A stretch of DNA of 64,000 nucleotides from Arenicola marina (taxonomy: Eukaryota; Annelida; Polychaeta; Arenicolidae): positions 31,365,670 to 31,429,669 of the forward strand of contig OZ025248.1 of NCBI GenBank assembly GCA_964019135.1, in the 5' to 3' direction. Each line of letters begins with the position of its first letter. The stretch's first letter is position 1. The notes under the pieces are model-generated. The model had not been told where the DNA came from. It did no database searches and saw only the letters and a program-made list of their open reading frames with translations. A program made the translations under genes and the position numbers. Shown here in pieces: positions 35,136 through 48,700 of the stretch.

Positions 35136-36170
35136 GGTGTCCACACCAACAGAGGAGTAGGCCTATCGAGGGCACGGGAATGACTCGGGTACGTACACGT
35201 GTGTGAGGCAAAACGTCCGACTGCCCAAAACGGGCCAGGATCATGACGTTCACACCTATAACATAATGCACAGTTAGATACCGTTTTTTGTCCAAGCTCA
35301 ACACGAGCATAAAAGAGTAAATATATCCCAAGATATGTTTCATACCCTCCCAACCTCGCATAAATACTGTTCAAATGTGTAGATATAGGTTCGGAGGGTG
35401 TGACAAGTCCCATAACGAGCAAAGGGGCCAAGGCTGTAAAGTATTGCTAACGCTTTTTCCGTGCCTTGTTATGCACCGTTGTCATGCTTAAGCCCACATG
35501 TCCGCCCCCCACCCTCCCTCCACCCCCTCCCCAGCTTCTCGTGAAAACTCAATGGTATTCATACATCGCTAACTATAAGAGATTCCAAACGAACGTATTC
35601 ATATCATATAGGTAGATTGTGTAGGATTGCAACGTCAAATGTCACTGTTAGTTTGTTCTTAGTTATGTAGGACGTTTTGGGCAGTGGGACGTTTTCGGCC
35701 CCAACACACGTGCACCCCCACCCTGCACGGAGTCAGTCAGTGTGTTGTCGTCAGGCTAACAGTAAAGAAGTATCTATGCAGACGTACTTGTCAACCTTAT
35801 GTTGTTGTCAACCTAATATAAATCTCATATAACACAATCTAGTTTAACGCAACAGGCCAGTGAACTTGTCTGACAGCTACCCCGATATCATGTCCTACCC
35901 TCCACCCTCGAAGTCCCATTTTGGTAGATATATACCATGTGATCCTTCAACCGTGGGTTCACCCATGGTTGCACACCACTCCGCTCTAGAAAACCACCTT
36001 CTTATGTACACTCACATATGCAGCTGACAATTCACAAGCAACTGGTAGGTATTGGTAGTCTCGACAGCCAACGAGTTCACCTGATATGTTAAACCATTAA
36101 ACACACGATGACATGTACATATAACATGTGAATGTTTCAGGAAGACCTTCGGCCTGGTCAATGAGGTAAC
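35136..36170. other. Upstream region of gene C
   Basis: Starts with the last partial 29-bp unit and a block shared with the flank of array 1 (35157-35215 against 20698-20760). The rest is single-copy without a recognisable gene. The promoter of gene C probably lies near its right end. Confidence 0.45.
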
Positions 36171-38395
36171 ATGTCGGAATGCAAGCAACGTTGCGCAGAG
36201 GAATTCAAGATTTCCAACTTTCTGCTCACTCATGATAACCCTGAACTTTTCGTAACGTCGCAGGTAAGTTTTTATCTGTTAGCATATGAAACTTTCGTCT
36301 CCTATCTTGCCGCCATAACATTACGGGTTAAGCAACGAGAGTCCTTCGTGCTAGAACCGGTCCCCACGGGCTTCGGTATTCATAGATCTAAGCAAAACTG
36401 GGCATTTTGCGAAGGAGATTCTTATCCGTTTTATGCATTTGCTGCCATGTTTAAAGCCACTTAACGAACATCGCGGAAACTCGTTTTTATCAATGAAATA
36501 AAATCTTTATCTTGAAAATAAAAAAATTGCAAGTAGATCTAAAAGCAATTTGTTTAATGAAAACAAATACCAACATTTTTGGTCATCCATCCGCTCTTGA
36601 CACATCTCATTTAATGTTTGGTATTCTGCAGAATGTCAAACTTGATTGGGCTGCTTATTAACACATATACTTGACAACGACAAAACGGTATGCCACAACA
36701 CAATTCCACCCGTCATTGCATTTATTGTTGGCCTTTAATAAAGCCAAATATGCATTTGCACCGACTCTCAAGTCATGTCAGGTGAAAAGGAAATGCATAT
36801 ATATTACATCAAATCATCAACAGCTCCCACCCTGCCCTTTCAGTGGACCAGGGGCCATTGGCCTTTGATCTATGTCATCTACCGCGTGGTCATCGCAGTC
36901 TACTTCTCTGTCTGGATCGTCCTCAGCGAAGCACTCACCTTCGACTGGATAACCTCAAAGGACCCCCATGTTAAATGGCTTATCTTCTTGACCAACTGGG
37001 GTTTCTCGAGCCTCGTTCTGGATGTCATCGTAGAGGCGGCCATTGCCAGCTATGGCTATTGGAAAATCAGACGGATTGGAAGTAGAGGTAAGCACATAGC
37101 AAAAATTTCATGGAGCGGACATTTATGATTAAAAATATACCCCTATAGAGCGGACATTTATGATTAAAAATATACCCCTATAGAGCGGACATTTGTGATG
37201 AAAAAGATACCCCTATAGAGCGGACATTTGTGATGAAAGAGATACCCCTATAGAGCGGATATTTCCAAACTTGAGCTCATGGGGGGGACCTCTAACAATG
37301 TGCGTTCATAGAACGTTCATCAAACCATTCCGAGCGGACTTTGGCGGTGAAAATGGGGGGGGGGCTTTGCCGTGGAGCCCCCATAAACCCAGCAATGTAG
37401 TAACGCCCTCCCCCCTCCCGGGATTAAGTTTAAATATCGCCTGTTATTCTCAATTTGCTTTCAATATGAATGTATCTGGACCACGGTTCGCACTTTCTGC
37501 AGTTCTATATTTTCGATCTATATTTTTTTAAGTTTCACTTTTATGGATACTTTTTTTTTCAGAAGCCGCTTTTCCGGTAATGACGTGGTACATGAAGGCC
37601 GAGTGGGTTCTGTATAATGTGGCTACAGGAGTTGGACTGGTAGTATCAGTGACATCATGGATATTTGTTCACCAGCGTACGTATTGCACAACAACACGCT
37701 TGGTTGCACCAGCATGAGAAGAAATACCCAAGAACAACATTACTCACGCTCGTGTCGACATGTTTGGAAGTAATTCTCTCTTGGGAAATGATTAATTCAC
37801 GAGAGCATTTCTCATATTAGAACATCATAAAATAAATCATTCCTATGTAAAACGAGAATATCTTCGGTATTCTCTTCAGCGTGTTAGTGAAGCTGTTAGT
37901 ATATTAGCTTCAGCTTGTGGCAGCTCTTCCAAAGCACATGAGATTTTTCTTCTCGTTCCAGTCGCGCCCTCCAACTACACCCTTCATCCCGTGGATGTCC
38001 ATACTCACGTGGTTAATTTCTCTTACATCATCATCAACCTGTTCATCACTGGCGTCCCGGTGAGGGTGTACCACGCTTATCATAGCCTCACCGTCGTCCT
38101 GGTCTACATCTTCTTCTCGCTGGCGTACCAGAAGGCTGGCGGAACCAACAACACTGATCATCCTTACATATACAGCTTTCTGGACTGGAATAAGAACCCC
38201 ACTCAATCCGCTCTTTACTCATTTATCGTCGTTACAGTCCTGGGGCTTGTTATTTGGCCAATTGTGTACGTTCTGTGCCTCATTCGCCGCGCCATCCATC
38301 GGGGCGAGAGCGAAACAGAGGAGTCACGTGCGCTGGTGGACAGAACTTCCGGCGAGCGGTGTGATCGGAATGACCCTAGAAACGCTTCGAGCTAA
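36171..38395 (+). CDS. Rolling stone-like multi-pass membrane protein C
   Basis: Exons 36171-36263, 36844-37087, 37563-37676 and 37962-38395, phases 0, 1 and 1, total 885 nt and 294 aa. Exon 1 encodes the same 31 residues as gene B with only four synonymous base differences, and exons 2-4 are almost the same, so the duplication is recent. About six membrane segments are placed as in B; the family motif is HPYIYSFLDW. The C terminus differs: where B ends CDRK, this copy reads CDRNDPRNASS after loss of the B stop context. Introns are shorter than in B because B intron 1 carries extra inserted DNA including a THAP fragment. It converges with the universal stress protein gene on the opposite strand. 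Confidence 0.9.
37107..37265. repeat. 35-bp tandem repeat in gene C intron 2
   Basis: Four to five copies of a unit containing ATAGAGCGGACATTT, then GATTAAAAATATACCCCT. Gene B intron 2 has a single diverged copy near 23105-23130, so the array expanded after the B/C duplication. Confidence 0.9.
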
Positions 38396-38839
38396 ACTAC
38401 TCATAGAAAGAAACGTATTCTCATTTTCATGGCCTTAAATTGTTATATTGTTTTTTTCTCCGGGCAACGTGTATCTCAATGAGTGTAAGCTCAGTCTGTC
38501 CAGTCTTTGAATATTGCATTTCAATTTGTATGTAAATGAATCCCTGTGATAAGTGATAAGATAAATTATGTATCCGCACATACAGTTTCGGGCTGTTGCG
38601 TCCTATATCATTTCGTAACAAAGCAGCACTGTTGATGTTCCTGCACAACCTTTATTCCCTTCTTCCCATACCTTACAGAATTCTTTGTTTTCCAGAAATC
38701 AAAATGTCATTCCTTATTTTAGCTTATCTCAATATAAACGCTACCATGAAGATATTAACTGAACTGCGATACATGGGCCACAAAACCGACGATTTTGTTT
38801 TATCCCAATCAACGTCTTACAGTATAGATATCGGCTGAA
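38396..38839. other. Intergenic DNA after gene C
   Basis: Downstream flank partly similar to that of gene B (GGCCTTAAATTGTT, CTCCGGGCAACGTGTATC). No coding region is supported. Confidence 0.5.
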
Positions 38840-39100
38840 CCCTCTGCGGATGACCCACAATGCAGATGTCGAGTTTATCTTGACAGATGTTCCACAATGT
38901 AGATGTTGCGTTTATCCAGACTGATGGCCCACAATGCAGATGCTGCCTTCATCAAGACGGTTGAAAAACAATGTAGATGATGCGTTTATCCAGACCGATG
39001 GCCCACGTTAAAATAAATAGATGTTGAGTTTTTATTAAGTTTATCCCGACAGATCTCCCACAATGTAGATGTTGAGTCTATTCCGACGACAATGTACATG
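38840..39100. repeat. Degenerate tandem repeat, about 36-bp unit
   Basis: Imperfect copies of CCCACAATGCAGATGTTG followed by TTTATCCAGACAGATG, seven or so in number. It lies between the convergent gene C and the universal stress protein gene. Confidence 0.75.
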
Positions 39101-39102
39101 TT

Positions 39103-39717
39103 TCCTGATCCGACTTCTGATCCACGATATTTACTTGTAGATCTTATAGGATGCTAGCGTGATCCATTGCCGCGAGGAACTTAGTTAACAACAACTTTAT
39201 TACAAAAGTACAGACAGAGGTGCACTAATGTGTCAAGAGACGAACTGCTCAACACCACATGATAAACCACTTGGTCGGCACGTACAAAACGAGACCGAAA
39301 CAGGACATGGCCTACGCGAACCCCGCATTGGTTCATATGGCCAAATTAACATTTATAATAAACCAAACTAAGATTATGACATGTATAACCAATTAAATGA
39401 CACACAAGTACATAGTCTCGTTTTATAATTATCTTAATGTTTAGTCTTCGGACATAATATTTCGTCTTATTTTTATCCACAGCTGTTGAAGAGAATTCCA
39501 ATGACTTAAGATATTACCTCTACTTTTACGTGCTGGTAAATTGACACAACGAGTCGCTAAATAACCAAAGAAGATAAGTTATTCCGGTCATATCCACATG
39601 AATGCTTTCAGAATACGCCTGATGAAAAAAAAAACACACTGGAGATCCAGTTAATACCCAACCGATAGCAATCTCGTCTTCGTAGTTTTCATTTCAAGCT
39701 GTAGACTGAGACTAATA
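39103..39717 (-). other. Probable 3' UTR and flank of the universal stress protein gene
   Basis: Minus-strand AATAAA (TTTATT at about 39197-39202) lies about 515 bases past the stop codon. The 39103-39360 part is duplicated at 28246-28520. Assignment as 3' UTR is an inference. Confidence 0.45.
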
Positions 39718-42700
39718 TTATTCCTTAGCGATTTCTGGCGTCTTCTCTCGCCTCTTCCGGACGACGATTACTGGGATGTCGGCGTTCTTCAAGACGTAGT
39801 CGCTCACACTCCCCATTATCGCCTTCTGTATCTTACTTCGTCCGCGCGTTCCCATGACGATGGCGAAACACTTCTCTTCACGTGTCGTTTCCAGGATCGT
39901 TTGTCCCGGGTTCTTGCTCGGCACGGAGAGCACGGTCCCTTTGATCTGTAAATAAGGTTCAATATAAGGCGGTTACACGTAATTAATTAGGTAATTAATG
40001 TTGTGTACAAATATGGATCATACTTCAGGTCATTCTTCGTGTTGAATTGGGGGTGAGGGTGGGGTGGGGGGGGGGGGGGGGTGGAGATTGGGTGCGCAAG
40101 CCTAAGGTACACTGTCCAAGTGGAGAGTTATTGCATCATCATGCTACCATAAATGTTGCTTGCAAAGTAATAACCGACCTTCAATGCCTCGGAAGTTGGT
40201 GGAGTGGCAAGCTCTCCATACTCACAAAAGATTTTCCATCTTGAAGTTATTTTACTTCCCGATTTATATATATCCCAGGTACTTTTTAAAGCATCTCGGT
40301 AAATCACTTTTCTACTGGACATGCTAGGTTGGTATTACTGGGAAAAGTACGGAAAATGTTTCAAAGAATTTATAAAAAGAGACCATATGCTTCATTGATA
40401 GGGTGTTCCGACCTCGTGCTTGCTGAGCTTGTGCTTGTATCGCTCCTCCAGCTCAGTGATCTTGGAGAAGACACGCTCGGTGGAAACTTTCATCGAACCT
40501 CCTTTTGCAATCTCCTTCTCTGCAAACACAAACCGGGCGCACTGACACGGAACTTCCCAGGCTTCTTTAATAACAAGTCTCATTGGTGACGTATATGCTA
40601 CAGGCACGGCAATTTTATAGGAATTTTTTTTAACTACTTTACATTTTTCTTCAGCTTTACGCCAAATTGGGGCTCCCTAGCTCAAATATTAACCGGTTTA
40701 TGGTTTTGCAAAGTTCAAAACGCCACTTGACGCGAGATAGACGTACGCTAAATTTTGATTGGCCGATTACTCGAAAACCTTTCAGTATCCGGAAAAATCT
40801 GAGCCAGTGATGCGTTTCCGTCTCTCTCTGAGGAATACTCTCAAACAAACAGCGTCTCATTGGTGACGTATATGCTGCAGGCATCGCGTTAATGGTTTAG
40901 TTTACACTCAAAATGTTATCAATCAATTGAGTAAATAATTATTTTAAATGGATTATTAATGCATTATTATTGCACTAACATGTTTTATGAAACGAAGAGT
41001 CGGGCCCATATTATTTTCCAGTTTCTATTCTGTAGTTAATTGAACAGCTTTCACTGAGCAAGAGATTGTTATGTTATATTCATTTATTTTACTTATTATA
41101 ATAATAATATCATAATGGAATAGTTAATTTTATATGACAGCAGTGGCAATAGACTGACTTAGTGACGATAGTATCTGCCGAGGATTTTCTGAATTAGTAC
41201 TAATGTAATGTTGAATATGATTTTTTTTTATCATGAGCACAACCCCAAGGAGCTGGTAAGGCTACGATCCAAAAGCACTTTTCGTTCGTAAACCGCACGT
41301 ATAATCAGCGTGTTTAATATCTGCCGCCTCGCTTTCGCAAATCGTTTTTTCTGTGCACCATTGGCAGCCACAATTTATGCATTTATTTATTCCATTACAT
41401 GAGACCCTAGTGTCAGTGATTTTAACTTACATTAAAGCGTATCTTGTTTAATAACAGCACAACACGATAGTCTCCAGCATAAAGTATAGCAGACAAAAGT
41501 GTGTTGACAACCGCCGTTTTAGGACGGCGTAAGGTGAAGGTCATATTACTGCGTTTTCATTGGTAGGCTCATGGAAGAGTCTAATATCAGGAACAACCAA
41601 AGAAGATAAGCATTATTTGCACATACAAATTTCATACATTAACAGTCATTTTATCTTTCAAAAGCAAAAGCTTGATGAAAGTCAGAAAGATACAGTAAGC
41701 CAGGAATTTGCATGTAGACATATGCTCATAATGACAGATACGAGAAGCGCATGTAATTCAAGTAACGGGACATAACCTAACCCCCCTCACAAAATACCAG
41801 CAATGCTATCGCCCACAGACCTGATAGATGACAAGGTAAACAGAGCGACGGCCGGAGCGAAACTTATCTGCTTGGTTTGCGTGAAGCTAATAAATTTGGC
41901 ATCATGTGAATTCTTTCCGTGACGACTAGTCAGCACGGCAAATATCTGCCGCCTCGTTTTCTAATTTGACACGTAATATTTCATTGACAAGACAAAAATC
42001 AGTTTATATTTGTCAGCTACAACCAAAGACCCGACAGAATTTGATGTAGGTATACTCTAGCCCTGGTACATGCCTCTCTTACCACGCCCGTAAACGGAGC
42101 TAGGGTGAGAGCCATGCCGCTGACACGGCCGAAAACAAGAAATCGGCAGAAATCGCGGACCGGTGGCTCAAGTTGAAGTTCACAACAGAATAAATATACA
42201 GTGCCTACCCGACAATATGCGCCACGACGTTCCTAAAGCTTTTTGGACTTTTGTCGCACTTTCATTTCTTTGCTTGGTAATGTATTTTCTTGTAATCCAG
42301 ACAATTTATTTCGCCTCTCGCTTCGTTTTGAATGCTCCGCCGCTCGCCGGAAGTAAACAAACGCCGCCTGGCAGCGAGTGCTCACGCTAAGATTGTTTAC
42401 TTCCGGCGAGCGGCGGAGCATTCAAAACGAAGCGACAGGGGAAATAAATTGTCTGGATTACAAGAAAATACATTACCAAGCAAAGAAATGAAAGTGCGAC
42501 GAATGTCCAAAAAGCTTTAGGGACGTCGTGGCGCATATTGTCGGGTAGGCACTGTATATTTATTCTGTTATGAACTTCAACTTGAGCCACCGGTCCGCGA
42601 TTTCTGCCGATTTCTTGTTTTCGGCCGTGTCAGCGGCATGGCTCTCACCCTAGCTCTGTTTACGGGCGTGGTAAGAGAGGCATGTACCAGGGCTAGGCCT

Positions 42701-45700
42701 ACTCATAGTCCTCTTGCCAAAAGAATCTTGAGCCTGGATCGGTCCATTGACCGACTTGAAATTTACCGAAAAAAATTAGTCAAAGGTGAACAATATACTA
42801 ACAACATGAAAGTTTGACCAATGAAGTATTAGTCTCTTGTCGTCATGAGTGCATCTAGTTCACAATGAATTCAACTTCTTAACGTACATGTATGCATCGG
42901 AGTCTTTGAACAAGACACCTCACTCAATCAGTCTTCGTCTTTGGCATGACGAGACAATGGACACCAGACAAAATAACACTCACACGGGTGGATTATGAGT
43001 GTAAGACTTGTTAATTTCAGGGCATGAAACGGTTGTGGCGTCAGGTGGATAACTAGGTTGATGATATCAGTTTGGGTTTATGGCGTGGATGATGATATCA
43101 GTTTGGGTTTATGGCGTGGATGATGATATCAGGTTGGGTTTATGGCGTGCATGATGATATCAACCATCATATGGTTGATTATGCCAAGTTCAGGGGCCTG
43201 ATAGGGGTAAATGGCGACACGCGAATCAGGCATATTTGAAAAATCGACATTCGACAGGCACTGAGGATCTGAGGATCATTAATATGTATATCATTAATAT
43301 GTATATCATTAATATGTATTCGGACACATGCAATATTGAACGGTGCTATGTCTGTAACCACTATCAGTGACCATAATGAACATAACAGTTATGTGTGACG
43401 GTAGACCTACATGTTTATTCACTTCATTTTTTTTTTTTTTTCGTTTATTTGCTGTTGTTTTGTTTCGGGTTAAAAGTGGTGTTACTGTTCACTCACTATC
43501 ATAGCGTCCAATATAATCCTAATATAATCCGTTTATCACAAGCTGAACGAATACAGGTAGCTCTAGTGACAGCGGCCAGATGGCCTTAACTGGAGTCTCC
43601 TAACCAAGTGTATGTCAGAGAGCAAGATGTTCTGTTTTGTTTTTTACGTGTATATGACTCACTTGGTTGAATAAATGAATACTGAACTGAGAACTGAACT
43701 GAAAAAGCGACATTGACACAGATAGTGGCGTTTTAGAAAGAAAAAAAAACAATAAGCATAGATAAAAGCGAAACAGAACGTCGTGAAAAAACGACATGGG
43801 ACACTGAGAATTTTTCTAAAATCTACGTTGGACCCCCACCCCCTCACTACGTCCAGACGTTTGGTTTATCTCGTGGTTGATGATATCAGCTTTGGTTCAT
43901 CGCGTGGTTGACGATATCAGGGTTGCTTGATCGCGTGGTTGATAAAACTGGTGTTTTATGTAGTTATTTTAAATTACATGTTGAAGGTTGTTGTGAAACT
44001 GGTTTGCACTATTGATGTTAAGTTACATGTAGTGCTTACTGTGGGTTCATTTTCATGTAGTGCTTACTGTGGGTTTATTTTCATGTAGTGCTTACTGTGG
44101 GTTCATTTTCATGTATTGCTGATGTTAAGGTTCATATATGTACTGCTATTGACGTATTGCCATGTATTGCTGATGTCAGACTGTCATATTCTGTTTATGT
44201 CACATTGCTTCAACTCGTTGCTCCGAATTAACCACAAATGAACGAGACAGGATCAAGCATAGCTTGAGGAGGAAGACGAAAATCTCGCTTGTGGGATTGC
44301 CCGTTTATGCCATGTTTAGCGCTGACACCAGTCCTTCAGATATGCCTTCATGAAACCACCAACAAATTGCTATACTTCACCATTATTGAAAGTTGCTTAG
44401 CGAAGAGAAATAGAAAGGTCTACATTAAACATGTTAAGGCCGATCGTGATGGTCTACATGCAATGTCGACCAAGTTATAGGCCGACAAGTCACCGCGCTG
44501 TCAGCCAGTTTGGGTCTTCACCTCACTCACATACCTCAGCGAACTCGACCATATGACCCATCGCCACTCTGTACGAGTTGCAGGCTCGCAATTTCAAGTG
44601 AATACTTCCAAATCCTGACTTTCTACGTGTGCTTGGGCACGCCCTAATCCCTGTTCTCAGACTCCTCATTGCTGAATTGCGGAGCCCCCTAACGGCGAAA
44701 CTAAGCGTAATAGGCTAAAAGCGAATGCGGATTCCATAACCAAGTCGACGTTTGGCCATCGCAACCCAAAAGAGTGCCAGTCGATATCGCCGTTGACTCA
44801 TAATGGGAGCGTCAGCATGGGGGGTGCACCTTTGGCGTGCGCTCTAGCGGCCACACTAAGAATCCTACGGCAATTCTATAGGATTTTTTTTAACTAGTTT
44901 ACACTTCTCTTCAGCTTTACGCCAAATTGGGGCTCCCTAGCTCAAATATTAACCGAGTTATGGTTTTGCAAAGTTCAAAACGCCACTTGACGCGAGATAG
45001 ACGTACGCTAAATTTTGATTGGCCGATTACTCGAAAACCTTTCAGTATCCGGAAAAATCTGAGCCAGTGTTGCGTTTCCGTCTCTCTCTGAAGAATACTC
45101 TCAAACAAACAGCGAATCTCTAGACCCAATATTAACGGAGTGGCGCGGTAAAACATGTTTCGTGAGCTCGATCTTGCTGTGACCTTGACCAAGGAAGCGT
45201 CACCTTGATCAATATAGTACTTTGCGCCCAAATACTAATGTCATATTTCACGCAAGGTGTCGTTTGTCTGACTTGTACCCTTCATGGAGAAATTGAGGAT
45301 GCCATTTCCCGCCAAAATGCTCCCGTAGGGTCCCATGTTAAATTTTGGGAATTTTTTGGGCGATTTGCACAAATGAAAGACGCCATAGAAGGTACTTATG
45401 GGCCCAATATGTGAAATAATTTTCAGCATGATTAATTGGAAATTGCGAACGTTATAGCGATTGTCCCGATTTTTGGTCCTACATTTCAATGGTTAAGCGA
45501 ATTTTGAAAAATTTCTGTGACCTTGACCTTTGACCTACATTGCCCATCTACGAACTTAGCTTGAAGATTGCCATTCCGCATCTTTTTGGGAGTATTGAAG
45601 TCGATCTTTAGGCATTCAACAGATAATGCGTGACAAGACAGACACAGACAGACACACCAAACACACCGACATAAGACGAAAATCGTAGATTTTCGTCTTA

Positions 45701-48700
45701 ACAAACCACAATTAACAACACCCGTCGCTTTACGCACACTATTTTGAGACGATTGCACCAGAGAATGGCCTGCTTACTTGTCTGCCAACCTCTGTTAAGC
45801 CGTATAAATAGGGAGCGGGAGGCTCTTCTTTTTGTGAATGACGCGGGCGGTAGGCGCTCGCGGGGGACGGTCGGGGCACCTGGCAGGCTCACTGCACCTT
45901 GGCCGAAAGCTGTATGCTGTATCCCATTTCTTCTGTATGCATGGCGGCCACAAAACGTGGAGCTCTTTCTGCGCATGCGTCACACCTCCGCTCGTTTCAG
46001 GCCCACCGGGAAATCATCTCGTATCTCTGTTTACAAGTTTTTTCAGCTTTTTCTATGGACCGCCAACGTAAATCTCGTGCGCATGAAGATCAGGGGAGAG
46101 TTTGTCTGTCTGTCCCCCGCGGCTGTGAATCGTTAACTGATGTGAAGGGATAAGAACATGCCAGAATGTATCCCACTTACAAGGTGATCTCGATGATCTA
46201 GGGTGGTAACATTATGCCCGGTTTCCAGGTGATCCGTAGAATACAAAGCGTCGTTTATTTATGTTCAGTAAGAGGCTAACTTTGTGGGAGACCAAGTAGG
46301 CCTACAGTTGTCGACGAAGCTCCTACAGCCGATTAGGCTCACGTCGCACGAAACCGTAAATTTTTTTTGGTTTTATTTATGATACATATATGTTTAAATA
46401 CCGAATTTATTCATCGACACTTTTAATTCGGTTAGATTTTACTTAAATGCGTAGCATCAACAAGTGACCGTGATGCCCCTCATTACTTCGTATGCTACCC
46501 CCCCCCCCCCACACACACACACGCGCCCACGTACGTAATTCTCATCTCCACCCACCCCACCCCTTCCCAAGCAAGCATTCAACCCTGCTCTCAGCCCCCG
46601 TATCCGTGGAATGGTGCAAGGTGTACTTACGTGCTTTATTGAGGTCGAAGCCCTCGGGAACATGGATGCAGAGAAGTTCATTCTGGGGATGATGTAAGTA
46701 CTGGACATACCCTGAAACCAAGTAATTAAGTTCATTCTGGGGATGATGTAATACTGGACATACCTTCAAACCAAGCAACTAAGTTTATTCTGGGGATGAT
46801 GTAAGCACTGAACATACCCTGAAACCAAGTAATTAAGTTCATTCTGGGGATAATTTAAGTACTGGACATACCCTGAAACGAAGCAACTAAGTTCATTCTT
46901 GGGATGATGTAAGTTCTGAACATACCCTGAAACCAAGTACCTAGGTTCATTCAGGGGATAATGCAAGTACTGAACATACCCTGAAACCAAGCAACTAAGT
47001 TCATTCAGGGCATAATGTAAGTACTGGACATACCCTGAAACCAAGTAACTAAGTTCATTCTGGGGATGATGTAAGTACTGAACATACCCTGAAACCAAGT
47101 AACTAAGTTCATTCTGGGGATGATGTAAGTTCTGAACATACCCTGAAACCAAGTAACTAGGTTTATTCAGGGGTTGATGTAAGTACTGAACATACCCTGA
47201 AACCAAGCAACTAAGTTCATTCTGGGGATAATATAAGTACTGGACATACCCTGAAACGAAGCAACTAAGTTCATTCTTGGGATGATGTAAGTTCTGAACA
47301 TACCCTGAAACCAAGTACCTAGGTTCATTCAGGGGATAATGCAAGTACTGAACATACCCTGAAACCAAGCAACTAAGTTCATTCAGGGCATAATGTAAGT
47401 ACTGGACATACCCTGAAACCAAGTAACTAAGTTCATTCTGGGGATGATGTAAGTACTGAACATACCCTGAAACCAAGTAACTAAGTTCATTCTGGGGATA
47501 ATATAAGTACTGGACATACCCTGAAACCAAGCAACTAAGTTCATTCTGGGGATGATGTAAGTTCTGAACATACCCTGAAACCAAGTAACTAGGTTTATTC
47601 AGGGGTTGATGTAAGTACTGAACATACCCTGAAACCAAGCAACTAAGTTCATTCAGGGCATAATGTAAGTACTGGACATACCCTGAAACCAAGTAACTAA
47701 GTTCATTCTGGGGATGATGTAAGTACTGAACATACCCTGAAACCAAGTAACTAAGTTCATTCTGGGGATAATATAAGTACTGGACATACCCTGAAACCAA
47801 GCAATTAAGTTCATTCTGGGGATGATGTAAGTTCTGAACATACCCTGAAACCAAGTAACTAGGTTTATTCAGGGGTTAATGTAAGTACTGAACATACCCT
47901 GAAACCAAGCAACTAAGTTCATTTAGGGCATAATGTAAGTACTGGACATACCCTGAAACCAGGTAACTAAGTTCATTCTGGGGATGATGTAAGTACTGGA
48001 CATACCCTGAAACCAAGCAACTAAGTTCATTCTGGGGATGATGTAAGTTCTGAACATACCCTGAAACCAAGTAACTAGGTTTATTCAGGGGTTAATGTAA
48101 GTACTGAACATACCCTGAAACCAAGCAACTAAGTTCATTCAGGGCATAATCTAAGTACTGGACATACCCTGAAACCAAGCAACTAAGTTCATTCAGGGCA
48201 TAATGTAAGTACTGGACATACCCTGAAACCAAGTAACTAAGTTCATTCTGGGGATGATGTAAGTTCTGAACATACCCTGAAACCAAGTAACTAAGTTCAT
48301 TCTGGGGATGATGTAAGTTCTGAACATACCCTGAAACCAAGTACCTAGGTTTATTCAGGGGATAATGCAAGTACTGAACATACCCTGAAACCAAGTAACT
48401 AAGTTTATTCTGGGGATGATGTAAGTACTGAACATACCCTGAAACCAAGTAACTAAGTTCATTCTGGGGATGATGTAAGTACTGGACATACCCTGAAACC
48501 AAGTAACTAAGTTCATTCTGGGGATAATATAAGTACTGGACATACCCTGAAACCAAGCAACTAAGTTCATTCTGGGGATGATGTAAGTACTGAACATACC
48601 CTGAAACCAAGTAACTAAGTTCATTCTGGGGATAATATAAGTACTGAACATACCCTGAAATCAAGCAACTAAGTTCATGCTGGGGATGATGTAAGTTCTG

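Noticed and set aside
39718-39945. Bacterial contamination as the source of the UspA-like sequence
   Set aside because: Four exons with matching phases and GT-AG introns show a host gene; animals have USP-family genes.
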